64,000 nucleotides of DNA, taken from Methanosarcina sp. (GTDB lineage Archaea > Halobacteriota > Methanosarcinia > Methanosarcinales > Methanosarcinaceae). The stretch is taken from the NCBI RefSeq assembly GCF_028693135.1, contig NZ_JAQUVZ010000014.1:1-64000 (forward strand), given 5' to 3'. The notes beneath the pieces are model-generated. The model saw only the letters and a program-made list of their open reading frames with translations, was not told where the DNA came from and searched no databases. Both the position numbers and the translations under genes were made by a program. Every line of letters begins with the position of its first letter. Position 1 is the stretch's first letter. Positions 36,999 through 46,788 of this stretch are shown piece after piece.

Positions 36999-37094
36999 TT
37001 AAGCTTTGGGTCTGGGATGTTGTTGTCCTTTTATGTGCGAGACTTTCTCCTCATGCGAATATAAGGGGCATTCGATATTGATCTGCTGTATCAT
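36999..37094 (-). pseudogene. Decayed duplicate of the zinc-finger gene's 5' end
   Basis: From an ATG at 37094 the minus strand reads MIQQINIECPLYSHEEKVSH before stopping at 31 codons. It aligns with [20 protein letters not shown] at the start of the adjacent zinc-finger protein. The first zinc-ribbon cysteine is kept and the second has become Tyr. Upstream and downstream similarity fades, so this is a partial tandem-duplication remnant. Confidence 0.55.
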
Positions 37095-37287
37095 AACAGG
37101 TCTGTTTTCTAATTCCTTTTATTCTACTTACTTGTTTTGTAAAACTTTTTATATTTTTATTAGGGACACTGCTTCCTTTTTTCTTATATCCCTGCTTAAT
37201 ATCAAAAGTTTTATTATAATGAAATGCGTAGTCTTACATCTCATTATTGAGATGCATCTCAAAATTAAGGCAATAAGGGTGCCAACA

Positions 37288-37965
37288 GTGCCGGACATTG
37301 AATATCTGAAGAAACTTGCTCTCAGAGGAGCAGTAAACAAAACTGTTAAGGTCTCTTCGAGTGAGTTTCACAAGCATACGGGGGACAGCTCTAAAACCGC
37401 AGCAAGAAAGCTAAAGCAGATGGAAGAAGAGCGTTTAATTGAAAGAAAGATAGTTCCCGGTGGCCAGTTGATAAAAATGACAGAAAAAGGGATTGAAATC
37501 CTAAAGAACGAATACGTTGAATACAACAGGATCTTTTCCTCAGAGCCTTATACTCTGGAACTGGAAGGAAATCTGGTTAAAGGCCTTGGCGAAGGCCAGT
37601 ATTATATAAACATTCCAGGATACAGGAAGCAATTTGAAGATAAACTACATTTTGTACCTTTCCCGGGTACTCTGAATGTGCAGCTTTCAGAAAACAGCTC
37701 GGCTCTTCGCAACATGTTGCTAGAAATGCCCGCTGTCCGGATAGAAGGTTTCAATGATGGAGAACGCACTTTCGGAGGCGGGAATTGTTATCCTATTAGA
37801 GTAGAGGGCATAGAGGCGGCTGTGATCGTCCCTGAAAGGACACACTACCCATCGGATTTAATTGAGATTATTGCACCGGTAAAACTCAGAGATGCCCTGA
37901 AATTGAAAGATGGAGATAGAATTGTGACACAGGTAACAAAGCAGGGTACGGAGGGACAGGAATGA
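37288..37965 (+). CDS. ribK: CTP-dependent riboflavin kinase with N-terminal winged helix
   Basis: About 225 residues from GTG 37288. The first 90 residues form a winged helix (VSSSEFHKHTGDSSKTAARKLKQMEEERLIERK). The rest is the archaeal RibK kinase: GLGEGQYYINIPGYRKQFEDKLHFVPFPGTLNVQL, then GGNCYPIRVEGIEAAVIVPERTHYP. The enzyme makes FMN from riboflavin using CTP. The frame is open further upstream to 37006, but similarity starts at this GTG, which follows AAGGGTG. The fused winged helix suggests it regulates riboflavin genes. Its end overlaps ribB by 4 bases. Confidence 0.9.
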   Translation: MPDIEYLKKLALRGAVNKTVKVSSSEFHKHTGDSSKTAARKLKQMEEERLIERKIVPGGQLIKMTEKGIEILKNEYVEYNRIFSSEPYTLELEGNLVKGLGEGQYYINIPGYRKQFEDKLHFVPFPGTLNVQLSENSSALRNMLLEMPAVRIEGFNDGERTFGGGNCYPIRVEGIEAAVIVPERTHYPSDLIEIIAPVKLRDALKLKDGDRIVTQVTKQGTEGQE

Positions 37966-38705
37966 GAGAGAGCACAGCATACGAATGCCTGAAGTATGGT
38001 AACGAGAGCATTAACAGGGCACTGGAAGCCCTACGTGATGGAAAAATGATTCAGATCTATGACTCTGACTCCCGGGAAGGAGAAACAGATCTTGTGATCC
38101 CTGCAAAGGCTATTACTTACAAAGACGTTAAGTGGATGCGGAAAGACGCAGGAGGGCTTATCTGTGTGGCAGTAGATCCTGTGGCATCAAAACAGCTCAG
38201 GCTTCCTTTTATGGCAGACATTGTCCGAGAAGCCAGTAAAACAAGTGAATCCCTTGGAGAAGTTGTTGAAAAAGACGGGGACCTTAAGTACGATTCACAT
38301 TCCTCTTTTTCCATCTGGGTCAACCACAGGGATACAAGAACAGGAATCCCTGATAGTGAAAGAGCCCTTACAATCCGGAAAATAGGGGAAATCACGGAAA
38401 ACTCCCTTTCAGGAAACGGAGTCCGTTTTGGAAACGAGTTCCGGACTCCAGGGCACGTGGCTCTCCTCAGGGCGGCCGAAGGGCTCCTCGATGAGCGCAT
38501 GGGCCAGACCGAGCTTTCAGTTGCACTTGCCCGGATGGCAGGAATCACCCCTGCAATGGTTGTCTGTGAGATGCTGGATGACGAGAATGGGAAAGCCCTT
38601 TCAAAAGAAAACTCAAAAGAGTACGGCAAAGAACACGGGCTTGTCTTCCTTGAAGGGCAGGAAATAGTTGAAGCCTATCTGCAGTGGACAGGCGCAGGGT
38701 GCTAA
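37962..38705 (+). CDS. ribB: 3,4-dihydroxy-2-butanone 4-phosphate synthase
   Basis: 247 residues. DGKMIQIYDSDSREGETDLVIPAKAIT (about 26-52) contains the acidic metal-binding loop that follows D-S-R-E-G-E-x-D. Further blocks are GGLICVAVD, the FSIWVNH loop and LARMAGITPAMVVCEMLDD with the second metal ligand region. It converts ribulose 5-phosphate into the four-carbon unit of riboflavin. The ATG overlaps the ribK stop codon (ATGA), so both are translated from one message. Confidence 0.95.
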   Translation: MRESTAYECLKYGNESINRALEALRDGKMIQIYDSDSREGETDLVIPAKAITYKDVKWMRKDAGGLICVAVDPVASKQLRLPFMADIVREASKTSESLGEVVEKDGDLKYDSHSSFSIWVNHRDTRTGIPDSERALTIRKIGEITENSLSGNGVRFGNEFRTPGHVALLRAAEGLLDERMGQTELSVALARMAGITPAMVVCEMLDDENGKALSKENSKEYGKEHGLVFLEGQEIVEAYLQWTGAGC

Positions 38706-38954
38706 AACACCTTTTCTTTTTCTTCCTTTTTTGTCCTCTTTTCCATGTTTGGTTTCTTTTTCGCGTTTGGTTTCTTATTTACCTCTTTAATTTCTTGTTT
38801 GCTAGGGGGGACAGCAGAATATTATAATATAAAACGTAAATTACTGCAAATATTATAGTAACAACAGTATCTTCCGGTTATACCCAACATTTGTTTCTGA
38901 CGTTCCGTATTCCTGTGTTTTGCAGTTCATATTCATATTTGGAGGTGCCATCTG

Positions 38955-39845
38955 ATGATGCATAGGTTCAAAAAAGTCCAGCAAGTTCTTGTTCTTGTAC
39001 TGTTCCTGAACCTTGCCGTAGCTTTTGCTAAGATCATTTATGGGACCTTAACCAGCACTTTAAGCATGACTGCGGACGGATATCATTCCCTTTTTGACGG
39101 GATATCCAATATTGTGGGTCTTGTGGGAATTTTTATTGCATCCCGTCCCCCTGACAGGGAACATCCTTATGGGCACCAGAAGTACGAGACCGTTGCTTCG
39201 ATTTTTATAGCTGTCTTGCTTCTGTTTGTCAGTTTTGAGATCTTCCAGAATGCACTTCACCGTTTTCTTTTACAGAGCACTCCCGGGGTAACTCCCCTGA
39301 GCTTTATCATTATGCTCGGGACAATGGGCGTGAACTACATGGTCACACGCTACGAACAGGGAAAAGGGGTAGCCTTGAGAAGTCAGGTCCTGATTGCAGA
39401 CTCCATGCACACTAAAAGTGATATCTATGTATCTTTCTCGGTTATAGTAAGTCTGTTTGCCATAAAGTTCGGTTTTCCCCTGCTCGACCCTTTAATAGCC
39501 CTTTTCATATCTATTATTATCTTCAGGGCCGGATTCAGGATTATGAAAGAGAACTCAAGAGTCCTTCTTGACATGTCCAGGCTTGAAGAAGATGAGATCT
39601 GCCGCCTTGTCATGGGAGTTGATGGAGTTCTCGACTGCCACAAGATCCGGACTCGTGGAGGCATGGGCGATATCCGGATAGATCTGCATGTGCTTGTGCA
39701 GCCTGATATGCCCCTTGAAGATGCACACATTATTGCCCACAGGGTAAGCAAAATGCTGAAGGCTGAATATGAAGACGTCTCAGATGTGGTTGTGCACCTC
39801 GAACCTGCCTCACCCCAAGGATCAAATAGCAAAAAAACCAGTTAA
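38955..39845 (+). CDS. Cation diffusion facilitator (Zn/Mn/Fe efflux) transporter
   Basis: 296 residues. Six membrane segments; metal-site motifs are [12 protein letters not shown] in helix 2 (D41, H44 or D48) and SMHTKSD in helix 5. The cytoplasmic C-terminal domain ([30 protein letters not shown]) has the family's ferredoxin-like fold. These antiporters export divalent metals in exchange for protons. GGAGG lies 10 bases before the ATG at 38955. The specific metal cannot be read from sequence alone. Confidence 0.92.
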   Translation: MMHRFKKVQQVLVLVLFLNLAVAFAKIIYGTLTSTLSMTADGYHSLFDGISNIVGLVGIFIASRPPDREHPYGHQKYETVASIFIAVLLLFVSFEIFQNALHRFLLQSTPGVTPLSFIIMLGTMGVNYMVTRYEQGKGVALRSQVLIADSMHTKSDIYVSFSVIVSLFAIKFGFPLLDPLIALFISIIIFRAGFRIMKENSRVLLDMSRLEEDEICRLVMGVDGVLDCHKIRTRGGMGDIRIDLHVLVQPDMPLEDAHIIAHRVSKMLKAEYEDVSDVVVHLEPASPQGSNSKKTS

Positions 39846-39850
39846 GATGC

Positions 39851-40948
39851 ATGGCTGGAAACGTTTTCGGGCAGATGTTTCAAATCACGACCTGGGGCGA
39901 GTCCCACGGCAGGGCTGTAGGTGTCGTGGTTGACGGGCTGCCCGCAGGTCTTCCTTTTTCCGAAGCCGACATCCAGAAAGAACTGGACCGTCGGCGTCCT
40001 GGGCAGAGTGAAGTTTCCACTCCCAGAAGCGAAGCTGACAGGGTGGAGATACTTTCAGGAATTTTTGAAGGCATGAGTACAGGCACCCCCATCTCCATGC
40101 TGGTCTGGAATTCTGACGCCAGGTCTTCTTCTTATGATGCCATTAAAGACACTCCTCGCCCCGGACATGCCGATTTTACATACATGGCCCGCTACGGAAT
40201 GAGAGACCACCGTGGGGGAGGCAGGTCTTCAGCCCGCGAAACAATAGGCAGGGTTGCAGGCGGGGCTCTTGCAAAGCTCTTACTTTCCCATTACGGAATC
40301 CGGATTGCCGGGCATGTGCTCGAACTTGGCGGGATCAGGGCAAAAACACTTTCTTTTGATGAAATCCTTGAAAACGTGGAAAAAACCCCTGTGCGCTGTG
40401 CCGATCTTGAAGCTGCTGAAAAAATGCTTGAAAAAGTCGCAGCCCTGCGGCAGGAAGGAGACAGTGTCGGCGGAATTGTCGAGCTTATTGTAAAAGGCGT
40501 GCCTTCCGGGCTCGGAGAACCTGTATTTGACAGGCTGGATGCGGACCTTGCAAAAGCCCTTGTGAGCATCCCTGCAGTCAAGGGCTTTGAAATCGGAGCA
40601 GGGTTTGAGGCTGCCCGAATGTGCGGAAGTGAAATGAACGATTCCTTCTGCATGGAGGGGGAAAAAATAACCTGTTCGAGCAATAACGCAGGCGGCATCC
40701 TCGGAGGGATTTCATCGGGCCTGGACATCGTCTGCCGTGTAGCAGTAAAGCCCACCCCTTCCATAAGTAAACTTCAGCAAACCGTTGACCTCATAACTCT
40801 GGAAAACACCGAAATCGCAATCAAAGGTCGGCACGATCCCACGATTCCTCCGCGCATGGTGCCGGTTGCCGAAGCCATGGTTGCCCTCGTGCTTGCCGAC
40901 CATATGCTCAGGAGTGGCTTTATCAATCCCAGGACTTTGCTGGAGTAA
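39851..40948 (+). CDS. aroC: Chorismate synthase
   Basis: 365 residues. [20 protein letters not shown] carries the first signature with the catalytic His. [29 protein letters not shown] is the second, and [10 protein letters not shown] with KPTPSI completes the FMN and substrate site. It performs the last step of the shikimate pathway with reduced FMN. It begins 5 bases after the CDF gene and is probably co-transcribed with it. Other aro genes are not in the window. Confidence 0.96.
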   Translation: MAGNVFGQMFQITTWGESHGRAVGVVVDGLPAGLPFSEADIQKELDRRRPGQSEVSTPRSEADRVEILSGIFEGMSTGTPISMLVWNSDARSSSYDAIKDTPRPGHADFTYMARYGMRDHRGGGRSSARETIGRVAGGALAKLLLSHYGIRIAGHVLELGGIRAKTLSFDEILENVEKTPVRCADLEAAEKMLEKVAALRQEGDSVGGIVELIVKGVPSGLGEPVFDRLDADLAKALVSIPAVKGFEIGAGFEAARMCGSEMNDSFCMEGEKITCSSNNAGGILGGISSGLDIVCRVAVKPTPSISKLQQTVDLITLENTEIAIKGRHDPTIPPRMVPVAEAMVALVLADHMLRSGFINPRTLLE

Positions 40949-41481
40949 AGGAAAGTACAACGACAAAGTGAAATTGCGGCTTCTCTCCCCCAAAATCCAT
41001 TCCAATTTATAACACCCCACAGCCTCAAATTACTTCTTTTTCAATTTTTATTAAAGATAATCGGCATGTAGCCATCTGGATTTCAGATAAACTGGCTTGA
41101 ATGTCGACGTAGATAACCGTAGAGTTGTGTAGATTCTTTTTTTGTATATCAGTGAAAAACGTTTGCATTAACTGTTATTTTATAAGTTTTCTGTGCAAAG
41201 TCTCAAACAATCTAAGACCCGGAAATAATTACAGACTCGAAAAGAGTATGAAACCTGTCAGTTTGACGATCTGGCTAGAAAACTTATATAGAGATAATTA
41301 AAAGTAGTTTATGGAGTTCAAATGTACTTTCCAGGATTCTCTGGACTCCATGTTCCCAAAGGCATGATTACGTTAGTTTTGAGAGTCATCAGGGTTTGCC
41401 TGGTTCTGTCTCCCGGGAAACTTTAATTTTTTTAATTTTTCCTTAATTTGTCTTCTTAAATCAAAATATGAGGGATTTGAC
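40949..41481 (+). promoter_or_regulatory. Intergenic region with a TATA box
   Basis: About 530 bases with no gene. GAAAACTTATATAGAG at 41278-41293 is a good archaeal TATA box. It would drive the lipoprotein gene that starts at 41482, leaving a leader of about 160 bases. An additional weaker AT-rich site lies near 41190-41200. Confidence 0.45.
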
Positions 41482-43770
41482 TTGAAAATAAGGGCATTGA
41501 TAGTTATCTTCCTGCTGGCGATTACACTTATTTCTGGTTCCGGCTGCATTGACAGCAGCAGTAAACCAGTCAAAGAAACCGGCCTGGAAGAAATGACAGA
41601 TAATCAAACAGATGATCAGAGCGATTCATTTAATTATTCCATAAAAACCGCTCCTGCAGAGAATTTCTCTGACAAGAGCAATACTCTTGAACTTGAAAAG
41701 GAAAGCTCCTTTTCCGGATATTACAGGAAAGAAAACTTGCAGTTCGAGGCCGAAGTTCCCACTTATTCTTTACCTCTACAGGCTTCAGAAATTGTAAATT
41801 ATGACGATTTCATCCAAAAAATTCCCCTGAAGAACGAAAGCAGGGATTTACTGTACCGAAATGGGTTTGTTGTGATTGAAAATGGAACCATTGAAAATCA
41901 GTTTACAGTAGAACAGATACGGGTAAATGATACTTACAGAGTCCTGAAAGTAGCTGACGTTCCTATCTTCATCACGTCGGATTCTCTTCTTCACCTTTAT
42001 CACATCCAGTTCGACGAGACGCTAAAAAGGGTCGAATCTGAGGAATTTTACGACGAGCTCTGGAAACTTGACAAAGCTCTTCTTGAAGCCTCCATAAATG
42101 ATTATGACAGCGCTTCAGGTCGAGAACAGGAAGCTGCAAGAAGAAATGCAGCCTACTTTGCAGTTGCATTGAGCCTGCTCCAGCCGAAACCCTCACAGGT
42201 TCAGGCAGCAGAAGACTCTTACGACTTTGATGAAGCTTTCCCGGCAGGTTCGACAAAACAATATCATTTTGAGGTCCCATCGTTTGTAAAAAAAGAGGTT
42301 GAAGCCGAACTGGCTCTTATCGAAGCTCACGAAGGTTTTGCGACCTCTCCTATTTTCAAGTACGAAGAAGATTATTCCCAGTATGTACCAAGAGGCCACT
42401 ATACCCGCTCCGAGAAGCTGCAAAACTATTTTAAGGCCATGATGTGGCACGGTAGAATAAGTATGTTCCTTCAGTCGGACATGATTATTGCAGAAGACCC
42501 GGAAAAGGAAGCAAAAATTCAGACTATTCAGGCCTTTTTAATTTCTGACCATTTTGATAGGGATAAAGAGCTCAGGGACAGGTGGGACAGGATTTACAAA
42601 GTGACGGCTTTTTATGTCGGCTATTCCGACGACCTCGGGCCCTATGAATATGCAAAAGCTCTGGATACTGTTTTTGGGAATGATAGATACGGAGTGAGTT
42701 TCGACAACGAAAGCCTTACAGCACTGAACACCGAACTGGAAATATATGAAAGTCCGAAAATCTACGGCGGAACAGGTGGAATTATTCAGACAGGCTCCGA
42801 AACTGAAAAAGAAACTCTTGAGGCCACAAAAGGTTTCAGGTTCATGGGTCAGAGATATACGCCAGACTCGTATATCCTCCAGAAACTCCATCCTCCTGCC
42901 CTGAATATAATGGATCTACTTGGTTCTGGAAGAGCCAAAGAACACCTGAAAAATCAGGGTATTTCTGAAAACGAAGAATACAAAAAAGCTCACATATCTC
43001 TGGAAAATGAATTTAAAGCTTTTGACGAAGAAGACTGGAATAAAAACCTCTACTGGGCACAGCTATACGCCTTAAAGCCTCTTCTTGTAAGCTGTCCCGA
43101 GGGTTATCCTACCTTTATGCAAACCGAAGCCTGGGAAGATAAGCAGCTTAACACGGCCCTTGCTTCCTGGACTGAGCTCAGGCATGATACTATCCTCTAT
43201 ACAAAGCAGGAGTACTTTACAGGTCCTCCTCCCCCGAAAGAAAAACGTGTTCAAGGATATGTGGAACCAGTTCCAGAATTTTATGCAAGGATGCTTGCCC
43301 TTACAAAAATGGCACACCGCGGGCTGGAGGAAATGGAAGTGTTTGATGATCAGTCGGATGAAGATTTCACAGCCCTTGAAAACACCCTTGAAAAGGTGCT
43401 GGAAATCTCAATTAAAGAGCTTAATAACAAAGAACTGACAGACGCAGAGTACAAATTCATCAGGAATTTCGGACAAAACATAGCTCCAATGCTTGAGAAT
43501 GTGGATATAAAGTCTCAGAGGTCCACTCTAATTGCGGATGTTCATACTTCTCCTGCTGGAGTTTTGGAAGAAGGAACCGGAAAACTGGATCTGATAGTAG
43601 TGGCCTATAAACAGCCTGACGGCAGGATAGTGCTTGGAGCAGGTCCTGTAATGAGTTATTATGAGTTCTGGCAGCCCTCGGGAGAAAGGTTGACGGATGA
43701 AGAGTGGAGAGAAATGTTAGAGAATAACCCTCCTGAAAGGCCGGAATGGGTTGAGTCTTTTAAGGTGTAA
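41482..43770 (+). CDS. DUF3160 lipoprotein
   Basis: 762 residues from a TTG preceded by GAGGGATTT. A signal sequence ends in LISGSGC, with the lipobox Cys at about C22, so the protein is lipid-anchored outside the cell. After a Ser/Thr-rich spacer the body shows the DUF3160 pattern: VPIFITSDSLLHLYHIQFDETLKRVE near residue 168, RFMGQRYTPDSYILQKL, and DVHTSPAGVLEEGTG near the end. Function is unknown. It begins an AT-rich group of exported proteins. Confidence 0.88.
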   Translation: MKIRALIVIFLLAITLISGSGCIDSSSKPVKETGLEEMTDNQTDDQSDSFNYSIKTAPAENFSDKSNTLELEKESSFSGYYRKENLQFEAEVPTYSLPLQASEIVNYDDFIQKIPLKNESRDLLYRNGFVVIENGTIENQFTVEQIRVNDTYRVLKVADVPIFITSDSLLHLYHIQFDETLKRVESEEFYDELWKLDKALLEASINDYDSASGREQEAARRNAAYFAVALSLLQPKPSQVQAAEDSYDFDEAFPAGSTKQYHFEVPSFVKKEVEAELALIEAHEGFATSPIFKYEEDYSQYVPRGHYTRSEKLQNYFKAMMWHGRISMFLQSDMIIAEDPEKEAKIQTIQAFLISDHFDRDKELRDRWDRIYKVTAFYVGYSDDLGPYEYAKALDTVFGNDRYGVSFDNESLTALNTELEIYESPKIYGGTGGIIQTGSETEKETLEATKGFRFMGQRYTPDSYILQKLHPPALNIMDLLGSGRAKEHLKNQGISENEEYKKAHISLENEFKAFDEEDWNKNLYWAQLYALKPLLVSCPEGYPTFMQTEAWEDKQLNTALASWTELRHDTILYTKQEYFTGPPPPKEKRVQGYVEPVPEFYARMLALTKMAHRGLEEMEVFDDQSDEDFTALENTLEKVLEISIKELNNKELTDAEYKFIRNFGQNIAPMLENVDIKSQRSTLIADVHTSPAGVLEEGTGKLDLIVVAYKQPDGRIVLGAGPVMSYYEFWQPSGERLTDEEWREMLENNPPERPEWVESFKV

Positions 43771-44075
43771 AAGATGTTATCCTGGATAGCTGATCTTTTC
43801 ACCCATTTTTTTTCTTTTTAAGAATCTGTTGATTATAATACAAACAAAGATGAGGAATCTATCTTCTGATGCGTATAATTATAAGGTCTGGTTTTTAAAA
43901 TGGACACCATCTGCATAATTTGTCATATTTTTATCGATCTGCCATAACTGGATTTACATGATACATGGAGTACAACCGCTACAAGCTACCTGGCTTTTGG
44001 GAGCTGGACTGGAGCTATGGCAACAAGGGTGAAACCTTAATCACCCATTATATTTTTATTGAAGGGGGAATGTAA
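43771..44075. other. Intergenic region, nothing recognised
   Basis: About 300 bases of AT-rich DNA. GAAGGGGG near 44059-44066 is the ribosome binding site of the next gene. No RNA gene or short frame is supported. Confidence 0.4.
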
Positions 44076-44741
44076 ATGTTTTATAAGAAAGTGAATAAAA
44101 AGATAATATTTTTTATCTTTTTGGTAGTTGCTGTTGTTGGAGTGTGGTTTTTACTTAATTTCATTCAAATTGGTCCCGGCTTACCTCCTTCTGAATCCAT
44201 GCCAAAATGGTACATCCCCGGATCCTGGCAAAAACATGAACAGAGCTGTACATCACTTTTTCCGGAAATCTCTTCTTACTGTGATAAGAGGAATTTTTCC
44301 GGAGGAAAATTTATAAATGTTTGGTATTTTGATGATGAATCTAAATTTTTAAAAGGAGAATATCTGCTTTATCGCTATCTGGAAGAAAACGGTAATGCGT
44401 TCCATCAGGAACTGAATATTAGTACAGAACTTCAAGACGAAATTGAAATACGTGAAGTTGAAAATTTCCCTGATTTCACCTTTTTTAACTCGACCGGGTA
44501 TGAAAGCCCTGAAACGTCGGGATACTTTCTAGTGTATAAGAGACCTTTCCTTAAAGGGAGAGAAGATTATTTCATAGCTTATTACGGAATCCTGGGTACA
44601 ACAAATCTCACTGAAGAAACCCCAGCGCTGAAAAAATTGATTGCAGAATCCTATTATATGTCTAATGAAGAAGGAAAAGTTGATGGTTTAAAGATGGGGA
44701 ATAAAATAGGAACGAGCAATTCGTTACTTCCATGGTTTTAA
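44076..44741 (+). CDS. Hypothetical membrane-anchored protein, 221 residues
   Basis: One N-terminal membrane segment (about residues 9-29, IIFFIFLVVAVVGVWFLLNFI) follows basic residues, so the rest is probably outside the cell. The external part is rich in aromatic and acidic residues, with two possible N-glycosylation sites (NISTE, NLTEE). No known domain is seen. Base composition is more AT-rich than the metabolic genes. Ribosome binding site GAAGGGGG precedes the ATG. Confidence 0.68.
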   Translation: MFYKKVNKKIIFFIFLVVAVVGVWFLLNFIQIGPGLPPSESMPKWYIPGSWQKHEQSCTSLFPEISSYCDKRNFSGGKFINVWYFDDESKFLKGEYLLYRYLEENGNAFHQELNISTELQDEIEIREVENFPDFTFFNSTGYESPETSGYFLVYKRPFLKGREDYFIAYYGILGTTNLTEETPALKKLIAESYYMSNEEGKVDGLKMGNKIGTSNSLLPWF

Positions 44742-45062
44742 CAAAAAGGTTAGCTCTTATTTGTATTTTTTTATGAGCATATCCAAAAATTCAATATGTG
44801 ACTCAAAACATCTACTTCCAAAAAATAATTTGAGTTCCTCATATTGGAAATGGTTCTAAAATTCTTATTGGGATAGGAACAAAATTGGTTTTGGGATAAT
44901 CTCGGTATAAAATTGCTGATTGATCGTATTCCAAATTTGCCGATCAATGGTATCCGAGAAATCAACAGGAATATATTCGCAGAGTAACAAGAATTATCCA
45001 CAAAACGAATACTGGCTAAGAAGGAGATTTACTAATCTCCTCCTATTATAGAGGAATTTCAA
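44742..45062. other. Intergenic region, nothing recognised
   Basis: About 320 AT-rich bases. Frames are broken by stops on both strands. AAGGAGATTTACTAATCTCC near 45019-45038 forms a short hairpin upstream of the next gene. Confidence 0.4.
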
Positions 45063-45473
45063 ATGCAAAATATCAGAAAAATACTTCTCATCTTGCTGAT
45101 CATACCCATAGTTGCAATTGTGGGTTATTATGCATTGATATTTCTTCTGGGCGGTCCGGCTTTACCGAATTTTTTTGAAATCAGAAATAATGATGCGGGG
45201 ACCCATGAAATCACTGTAGAAATATTGGACTCGCACAACAGTTCAATATTTAAAGAATCATACAAGCTTTATCCAGATGAAAGGGCTTCAGAAGCAAAAC
45301 CGTTTGATCTTCTATATTCTACCGGAATGAAAAATTATACATTCAGGATTACACTGGATAATGGGGTTCTAGAAGAAACTATTCCAGTATCTTTGCATCG
45401 TTGGAGCACACCTATTATAGTAATAGATTGGGATAACGAGGCTCCAATAATGATAATGATAGAAACTGTTTGA
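45063..45473 (+). CDS. Hypothetical membrane-anchored protein, 136 residues
   Basis: The N-terminus (about residues 7-29, ILLILLIIPIVAIVGYYALIFLL) is one membrane anchor. The external part looks like a small beta-sandwich: NNDAGTHEITVEILDSHN, SYKLYPDERASE and NYTFRITLDNGVLEETIPV. No family recognised. The last 18 bases, stop codon included, are part of a 32-base duplication that continues past the gene end. Confidence 0.65.
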   Translation: MQNIRKILLILLIIPIVAIVGYYALIFLLGGPALPNFFEIRNNDAGTHEITVEILDSHNSSIFKESYKLYPDERASEAKPFDLLYSTGMKNYTFRITLDNGVLEETIPVSLHRWSTPIIVIDWDNEAPIMIMIETV

Positions 45474-45519
45474 GGAGGCCTGTCCAGATGATAGAAACTG
45501 TTTGAGGAGGCCTGTCCAG
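45456..45519. repeat. Tandem duplication of 32 bases over a stop codon
   Basis: 45456-45487 and 45488-45519 are identical. The first copy contains the last codons and TGA of the preceding gene; the second lies just downstream. It is a recent slippage-type duplication. Confidence 0.95.
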
Positions 45520-45762
45520 ATTTTTCTCTAACAAATTTCCGCATCACTGAAATTTTGTGAAGTCTGCTTTCCCTTTACAATACCAGAAAAGTCTCTCTCT
45601 CCACCCAGTGGCTTTCAAGTCAGAACTGAACAATAACTCACGGACAAGACCAATCAAAGATCTATTAATCAAATAATGCAGGTAAAAAATTGTCTCATTA
45701 TCTTTTATATTTTATTGTTATGCTCCTATAAAATTAAAGAATAAAGTAGACAAAAAAGATAT

Positions 45763-46248
45763 ATGGAGGAAAAGAACTTGTTCGCAGACTCTTTTTGTAT
45801 TAAAAATAATAAATTTAAAGTTATTTTCCTGACTATTTTTTTGCTTATCTGTAGCTTCGCTGGATGTATAGGCCAAGAATCGATTGAGAATTCTTCTCAG
45901 ACATCAGATAGTACTAATACATCTGTAAGCGAAGGAGTAGATAATTTAGATATTAATTACTCTGTGATTGAAGTACTTCCACCTTATGACGAATCGGAGT
46001 CAGAATGGCTCAAAACAGATGCTTCTAATATAGCTAAAATCGCACTCAAAGACAACCGTACGAGACAGTTAATTCAGGAAGGAGGGACAATAATGGGAGT
46101 GACTTATTCCTGTCATCCAACGTCTGAGAATTATGATGGCCCAGGATGTGCTCCCGCTTTGAGAATTCAGTCCGGAAACAGGATAGTAGATTTCCTGGTC
46201 GATGAAGAAAAAGGAGTAGTCGTTGAGACGGTTACAGAAATAAGGTGA
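45763..46248 (+). CDS. Hypothetical lipoprotein, 161 residues
   Basis: A signal sequence (KFKVIFLTIFLLICSFAGC) ends in a lipobox with Cys at about residue 35. A Ser/Thr-rich spacer and a compact domain follow (EWLKTDASNIAKIALKDNRTRQLI, GVTYSCHPTSENYDGPGCAPALRIQ, VDFLVDEEKGVVVETVTEI). The two later cysteines could form a disulfide. No named family recognised, but the shape suggests a PepSY-like small domain, which I cannot confirm. Confidence 0.68.
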   Translation: MEEKNLFADSFCIKNNKFKVIFLTIFLLICSFAGCIGQESIENSSQTSDSTNTSVSEGVDNLDINYSVIEVLPPYDESESEWLKTDASNIAKIALKDNRTRQLIQEGGTIMGVTYSCHPTSENYDGPGCAPALRIQSGNRIVDFLVDEEKGVVVETVTEIR

Positions 46249-46249
46249 A

Positions 46250-46308
46250 ACACTTATAAGGTAAAAAACTTATAAGGTAAAAAACTTATAAGGTAAAACA
46301 CTTATTAA
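46250..46308. repeat. Three tandem copies of a 17-base unit
   Basis: ACTTATAAGGTAAAA(A/C) recurs three times downstream of the lipoprotein gene, then decays into CACTTATTAAA. It contains no coding or structural signal. Confidence 0.8.
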
Positions 46309-46371
46309 ATTATTTTTTCCAGAGTTTAATCCTGCACTTTATTTTTATGGTATGTTTGGAGTGAATGCTAT

Positions 46372-46710
46372 ATGAAACCAAGAACAACAGCCTTAATGAT
46401 TATTTCTTTTGCTGTTTTAGCATTACTTCTAGTGTTCTTTTTAGTGATTTACCAGCCTGGAGCTGGTATGTATATTAGAGCAGATAAACTTCAGAATCCA
46501 CCTGAGGAATATATTGAATTTAGTTTAGCAGATCTTGAGAAGTACTCTTATGTTAAAGAAGCAGTAATGAACCCTGGGAAAAACATTAAGGTTCCTTCCG
46601 ATTATCATGAAAGTGTATCAGAATTCGGCGAAATAACTTCCAGTAACGGAACTAATTATATAAAAGTTAATAATGACTACTATGATATTCATTACGAGTC
46701 TGCTGATTAA
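46372..46710 (+). CDS. Hypothetical membrane-anchored protein, 112 residues
   Basis: One N-terminal membrane anchor (about residues 7-27) precedes an external domain of about 80 residues (YIEFSLADLEKYSYVKEAVMNPGKNIKVP). It starts at the ATG at 46372. No family recognised. It resembles its neighbours in layout: a short anchored protein with an exposed domain. Confidence 0.62.
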   Translation: MKPRTTALMIISFAVLALLLVFFLVIYQPGAGMYIRADKLQNPPEEYIEFSLADLEKYSYVKEAVMNPGKNIKVPSDYHESVSEFGEITSSNGTNYIKVNNDYYDIHYESAD

Positions 46711-46788
46711 TTAAGTGGTGAAGAGCTGCTAAAATAGAGAAGCCCAACTCATTTATTATTTTTGTCCATAAATAGATCAGGTTATAGT

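Noticed and set aside
37006-37287. 94 extra N-terminal residues of RibK
   Set aside because: The segment is hydrophobic, unlike RibK, and the antisense strand holds a remnant of the zinc-finger gene. RibK similarity starts at GTG 37288.
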